Below, piece by piece: positions 61,739-64,000 of a DNA stretch of 64,000 nt. The notes under the pieces were generated by a model, which was given only the letters and a program-made list of their open reading frames with translations, had not been told where the DNA came from and made no database searches. This stretch comes from Palsa-504 sp963739135 (GTDB lineage Bacteria > Actinomycetota > Actinomycetes > Streptosporangiales > Streptosporangiaceae): the NCBI GenBank assembly GCA_963739135.1, contig CAVTZG010000026.1, positions 310,001 to 374,000 of the forward strand, read 5' to 3'. Every line of letters begins with the position of its first letter. Position 1 is the stretch's first letter. The position numbers and the translations under genes are program-made.

Positions 61739-62478
61739 GAGGCACCCGCCCCCGGCACGGACGGCACGCGCGCTGACGCCCAGACCCGCTCGAATGACTC
61801 CACGTAGGTGTTGAAGAACGCGCCGTCTACCCGGCGCAAGTGCATGACGGGCGTATAAGCAGCCAGGATGCCATAGGCGTGGACGTTGACCAGCATCTCG
61901 TCATCGAACCGGTAAATCGAGTTATACAGCGGGGTGTCGTGCAGGCGAAGCTCCACGCCGTCCGGCAGCTGCCGGTAGTAGCCGAGCACGGCTGACACGC
62001 GCCCGGCGACGCCCCCGCCGATCGAGTACTCCAGGTCGCGGGCGGCCAGCTGGCCGCCGCCGGGATCACCAAGCAGCAGCCGGATCCGGAATCGCTGCCG
62101 GCCTTGCCGGCCAGGGCCGGAAGCCAGCCCGGAATGCTCCTCGGTGAGGAACAGCCCGGCGAACGCGAGCACGTCAACGCTGCGGCCCGCCGCCCGCAGC
62201 AGATCCGTCCACAAGTGGGCGGGCACGTCGGTGCGCCTCGGGTACGTGGCGACCAGCTCCGCGCCGACCAGCGCCGCATGGTTGACCGCCTGCGGCCACA
62301 GATAGCCCTCGTCCTCCTTCAACAGCACGGCCACCCGGAACCGGGTGCGGGGAAACGGGGTCACCTCCCCGGCGACCCAGCGCTGCGCGCTCTTGCCGGT
62401 CACGCCCGCCGCCTCGGCCAGCGTCTCGACGCTAAACCCAGCGCGGAGCATCGCGCGCCTGAGCCGTTCGTTCACCAC
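61735..62478 (-). CDS. XRE-type regulator of the actinomycete ligand-domain class
   Basis: 247 aa. N-terminal HTH: LRRAMLRAGFSVETLAEAAGVTGKSAQRWVAGEV, residues 5-38, then LWPQAVNHAAL and VDVLAFAGLFLTEEHSG near 95-118, and a C-terminal domain YNSIYRFDDEMLVNVHAYG, common in actinomycete regulators. It is coupled to the NUDIX gene by a 4-nt overlap and is probably its regulator. Confidence 0.82.
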   Translation of the reverse strand: MVNERLRRAMLRAGFSVETLAEAAGVTGKSAQRWVAGEVTPFPRTRFRVAVLLKEDEGYLWPQAVNHAALVGAELVATYPRRTDVPAHLWTDLLRAAGRSVDVLAFAGLFLTEEHSGLASGPGRQGRQRFRIRLLLGDPGGGQLAARDLEYSIGGGVAGRVSAVLGYYRQLPDGVELRLHDTPLYNSIYRFDDEMLVNVHAYGILAAYTPVMHLRRVDGAFFNTYVESFERVWASARVPSVPGAGAS

Positions 62479-62625
62479 GCATTCATCATCCCACGCCGAG
62501 ACATATCACGGAATTCTCCCCGCACGCAGATGTCTGTAAATGTCTCGGAGTGGCGTAGCCCTGTCCGCGTGCCGGGAGTTGACTGCCAGTATCCGCGCAG
62601 GCACACGCGATGGGAGGCACGTCAT

Positions 62626-62847
62626 ATGGGACGGGCGGCGGCAAGCCGGGGCGAGATCAGGGCGGCGCTGGACGAGCTTGAGTTCCACTGGGGCTCGGCG
62701 TATCACATCGCTGTCGCGGACGGCATGTACACCGCGCGGCGCCTGGACGGGAAGGGCGTCCCCCTGACTGATCCCCTTCCGGCTGGCCTGCGGCTGCGGA
62801 TCCAGGCTGACTACACGGCGATGCCGGTGCCGAGGGACCTGCCGTGA
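62626..62847 (+). CDS. Conserved small actinomycete protein of unknown function
   Basis: 73 aa. GEIRAALDELEFHWGSAYHIAVADGMYTARRLDGKG, residues 9-45, resembles a group of short proteins found next to XRE regulators in actinomycetes. GGGAGG (62612-62617) decides ATG 62626 over longer frames. Its TGA overlaps the GTG of the next gene. Confidence 0.65.
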   Translation: MGRAAASRGEIRAALDELEFHWGSAYHIAVADGMYTARRLDGKGVPLTDPLPAGLRLRIQADYTAMPVPRDLP

Positions 62848-63065
62848 CCGGGCCGGGAACGGCCCCGTCACTGCGGAGCGCGACCGGGACGTGCCTGGAC
62901 TGCGGGATGCCGGACCCGCCGCCGTCCATGACCTGCACCCTGGGACGGGACCACCGGGTGGGCACCGCATCCGGGTGCCCGGCGTGCCTGCGGCTGATGG
63001 CCGCGTGCGCCGCGCGGCCATGCTCAGCAGCCCGGCCCGGCCGGGCGCGGGGGGGCACGCGGTGA
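62844..63065 (+). CDS. Small Cys-rich (zinc-ribbon-like) protein
   Basis: 73 aa. CLDCGMPDPP near residue 17 and CPACLRLMAACAARPC near 45 give two CxxC pairs that may bind zinc; the end is basic. GTG 62844 overlaps the previous stop and its own TGA overlaps the next GTG at 63062. Unknown function. Confidence 0.5.
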   Translation: MTGPGTAPSLRSATGTCLDCGMPDPPPSMTCTLGRDHRVGTASGCPACLRLMAACAARPCSAARPGRARGGTR

Positions 63066-63297
63066 GGTTCCGCGAGGACAAGCCCGAAGAGCTGGCCAGG
63101 GCACGCGTTGCCGTGGCAGGCCTGGCGCGGCCAGAACCCGGGGGGCACCAGCGAGCATCTCGTCGCCGCCATCGGGTCACCAGTTCCACCCGGACTACGG
63201 CGTCGTGCTCCGCGCGCTGCTGTTCGCGGCCGACCGGCACCAGGCCCGAGTAATCAGGGGCACCGGGAGCGCCGTCCCGGGACGGGGCCAGCGATGA
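63062..63297 (+). pseudogene. Small conserved gene with two frameshifts
   Basis: Three frames join into one protein: FREDKPEELARARVAVA (from GTG 63062), then AWRGQNPGGTSEHLVAAIG (from about 63118), then HQFHPDYGVVLRALLFAADRHQARV ending at TGA 63297. Shifts lie near 63115 and 63177. The composite looks like a known short actinomycete hypothetical found next to XRE genes (from memory). Confidence 0.6.
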
Positions 63298-63534
63298 GCC
63301 GCCCGGCGCTCCGGCTGGCCGCCGGGGAGCCCGACCAGGTACCGCGCCTGCTGGCGTTCCGCGCCGCGCACCCCGGCGTGATCATCGGGCCGGGCGAATT
63401 CGGGACCTGGCAGGCCCTGATCCCCGAGGAACGGGGAGACCGTCGTCAGCCGGCACCGGCTCTGCGAGCTGCTCGACAAGCTCGACGCGCTGACCGGGCA
63501 GCACCATGACCAGCCGGACGGCAGGCCCGGCTAG
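63294..63534 (+). pseudogene. Small conserved gene with one frameshift
   Basis: ATG 63294 (overlapping the preceding TGA) gives LLAFRAAHPGVIIGPGEFGTWQALIPEE, and after a shift near 63430 the frame continues NGETVVSRHRLCELLDKLDALTG to TAG 63534. Together about 79 aa. The gene order with the neighbours suggests an original operon of four small genes. Confidence 0.6.
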
Positions 63535-63812
63535 CAAGACGCGCGGCGGCCGGGAAAACCCCTCCGCCAGGGGCCGCCGCGTTCAGGCCATGCCGGAGTC
63601 CCGCCATCTCAGCAGGAGCAGGCCCATGCCCACCCCTTGGAAGGCGAAGGTTCCTGACACGTGCCGACGGGAAAGACGGATGGCGCGTGCTACCGCCCGG
63701 GCATGGGAAGAAAACCGAAGACCCGGCGATGAAAACAGAAATCGCCTGCGGCCACTGCGGCAAACCCTGCTGATCACGCTGACCACCCAGTAAGCCCCGC
63801 CCGGCCGCCGGT

Positions 63813-63840
63813 TCATCACTGCCGCCTGCGGCAGTGATGA
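63813..63840. terminator. Perfect 13-bp inverted repeat hairpin
   Basis: TCATCACTGCCGC and GCGGCAGTGATGA are separated by only CT. It ends the small-gene array and could be its terminator or a protein-binding site. A mini-frame MKTEIACGHCGKPC lies before it at about 63729-63773. Confidence 0.55.
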
Positions 63841-63908
63841 CAGCCTCCTTACGGCCGCCGCGCGGCACGGCCGCGCGGCTGTCAAGCGCGGGACAATCAT
63901 CACATTCC

Positions 63909-64000
63909 GTGCGCTCACGGGCACACGGTGCATCTGATGTCTACTGTGACTGCGGGGAAACATGGGAATGCCCGCGGGCCCGCTGCATGACGCCGACCGC
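63909..64000 (+). CDS. Start of a possible Cys-rich small protein, cut by the window end
   Basis: GTG 63909 opens a frame reading ASDVYCDCGETWECPRARC that continues beyond the window. CxC and C-X5-C spacing suggests a zinc-binding protein. No ribosome binding site seen, so the call is weak. Confidence 0.3.
   Translation, partial: MRSRAHGASDVYCDCGETWECPRARCMTPT

Noticed and set aside
49531..64000. Prophage or integrative element
   Set aside because: No integrase, portal, capsid, terminase, relaxase or att-flanked tRNA was recognised; the region is IS-rich decay.

Overview
The window is high-GC DNA whose gene content points to an actinobacterium: a SufR-led suf operon, an acVLRF1 release factor, CGNR and DUF1707 proteins, a futalosine-independent men pathway, mycothiol-transferase-like DinB fragments and many GTG starts. 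A Streptosporangiales-type soil actinomycete is my best guess; the genus cannot be set from the sequence.

Layout. 1-660 is the tail of a class Ia tRNA synthetase (probably ValRS), followed by a truncated amidohydrolase. 1.2-7.8 kb is a complete Fe-S cluster assembly operon, sufR-sufB-sufD-Rieske-sufC-sufS-sufU-sufT, with overlapping genes and a candidate SufR operator over the promoter. 7.8-12.7 kb has the acVLRF1 ribosome rescue factor, an ABC-F ATPase, a small HTH protein and an ABC exporter. 12.8-21.6 kb has a sulfotransferase, a lipoprotein, a sulfonate/nitrate-type ABC importer whose ATPase is frameshifted, a sugar isomerase, a DinB/oxidoreductase deletion fusion and small enzymes. 21.9-30.6 kb has a family A DNA polymerase, a TrpRS-II-type synthetase with a Trp-Trp leader peptide and attenuator, an MFS exporter, a CGNR regulator, an aldo/keto reductase, LtrA and a Glu/Leu-type dehydrogenase. 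30.9-34.2 kb has an MBL hydrolase, FdhD and a sigma-70 factor.

34.3-39.3 kb holds menE (minus strand) and menB-menC-menD (plus strand). menE and menD each carry a related G-tract insert in frame. 39.5-48.0 kb is a LysR regulator and a form I carbon monoxide dehydrogenase cluster: coxM-coxS-coxL, an XdhC/CoxF-type factor fused to a YHS metal-binding domain, coxG, then five consecutive small proteins, each one membrane helix plus a short cytosolic helix. This membrane array, beside menaquinone genes and CoxG, is the best candidate here for an undescribed system: CO oxidation would feed electrons to the menaquinone made by the neighbouring genes.

48.1-64 kb is accessory and decaying: HicAB, a frameshifted DUF222 gene, a truncated patatin, a YceI/LuxR fusion, an IS110 element, two almost identical 1885-bp IS4-type elements in tandem, a beta-helix gene broken by them, a NUDIX/XRE pair and several frameshifted small genes. 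Short tandem duplications (15-27 bp) and palindromic repeats recur through the window, mostly at gene ends and in linkers. Several genes have a TAnnnT box 6-7 nt before the start codon, which suggests leaderless transcripts. No tRNA, rRNA or CRISPR array was recognised.
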